A DNA stretch of 13,642 nucleotides. Source: Bacteroidales bacterium. Its GTDB lineage: Bacteria; Bacteroidota; Bacteroidia; Bacteroidales; P3. The notes under the pieces were generated by a model. The model saw only the letters and a program-made list of their open reading frames with translations. It made no database searches and had not been told where the DNA came from. The stretch spans positions 1 through 13,642 of the forward strand of contig JAGCLI010000002.1 in assembly GCA_017647065.1 (NCBI GenBank), written 5' to 3'. The position numbers and the translations under genes are program-made. Each line of letters opens with the position of its first letter. Positions within the stretch are counted from its first letter, which is position 1. Below, one piece after another: positions 13,630-13,642 of the stretch.

Positions 13630-13642
13630 CAGATTAGTTTTA

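Noticed and set aside
1..13642. tRNA, rRNA, insertion sequence or prophage genes
   Set aside because: I saw no cloverleaf or T-loop signature, no transposase or integrase motifs and no terminal inverted repeats with target duplications.

Overview
The window comes from an AT-rich Bacteroidetes genome, most likely Bacteroidales. Supporting signs are T9SS-type C-terminal sorting domains (YPNPTS ... KVIKQ), BspA-like leucine-rich-repeat surface proteins, a Porin_O_P-type barrel, TAnnTTTG/TTTG-type promoters and starts that mostly lack a Shine-Dalgarno sequence. The species cannot be named from the sequence.

Layout. Positions 1-62 may hold the last codons of a + strand gene. Positions 63-700 hold no convincing gene: there is a foldable segment (61-143), a candidate leftward promoter (196-225) and a degenerate array of 21-bp units (343-511). 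A butyrate kinase gene (minus, 725-1804) with a clear terminator follows. It diverges from an outer-membrane beta-barrel gene (plus, 1994-3694), and the spacer between them carries four exact-period 21-bp repeats. The barrel gene converges, with a 1-bp gap, on purN (minus, 3696-4262). purN diverges from a fatty-acid/lipoate cluster on the plus strand: acpP (4481-4717), fabF (4730-5905, broken), rnc (5980-6738) and lipA (6695-7564). A bidirectional terminator (7618-7653) separates lipA from two tandem minus-strand genes for secreted LRR proteins (7668-9305 and 9335-11182). The right end is a probable minus-strand operon: a porin (12514-13515) followed by a Gate-domain membrane protein (11349-12491). 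A good promoter at 13599-13629 points to a + strand gene beyond the window.

How the genes fit together. AcpP carries acyl chains that FabF elongates, and LipA turns octanoyl groups made by this pathway into lipoyl cofactors, so acpP-fabF-rnc-lipA joins fatty-acid and lipoate synthesis with an RNase III gene. The two LRR proteins share an almost identical 3' region encoding a cargo/sorting module, so both are probably exported by the type IX system to the cell surface.

Main oddities. (1) fabF has lost its C-terminus through two separate lesions, a one-base loss and an in-frame TGA, while the rest of the ancestral frame is still readable up to rnc. (2) A family of 21-bp-period AT-rich repeats (core CAAAGAAWTAWTTT) occurs in four non-coding regions and runs into the 3' end of lipA, where it encodes Lys/Ala heptads across the stop codon. 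(3) The two LRR genes carry strong AGGAGG Shine-Dalgarno sequences, which is atypical for the phylum. I see no CRISPR array, transposase, tRNA or rRNA.
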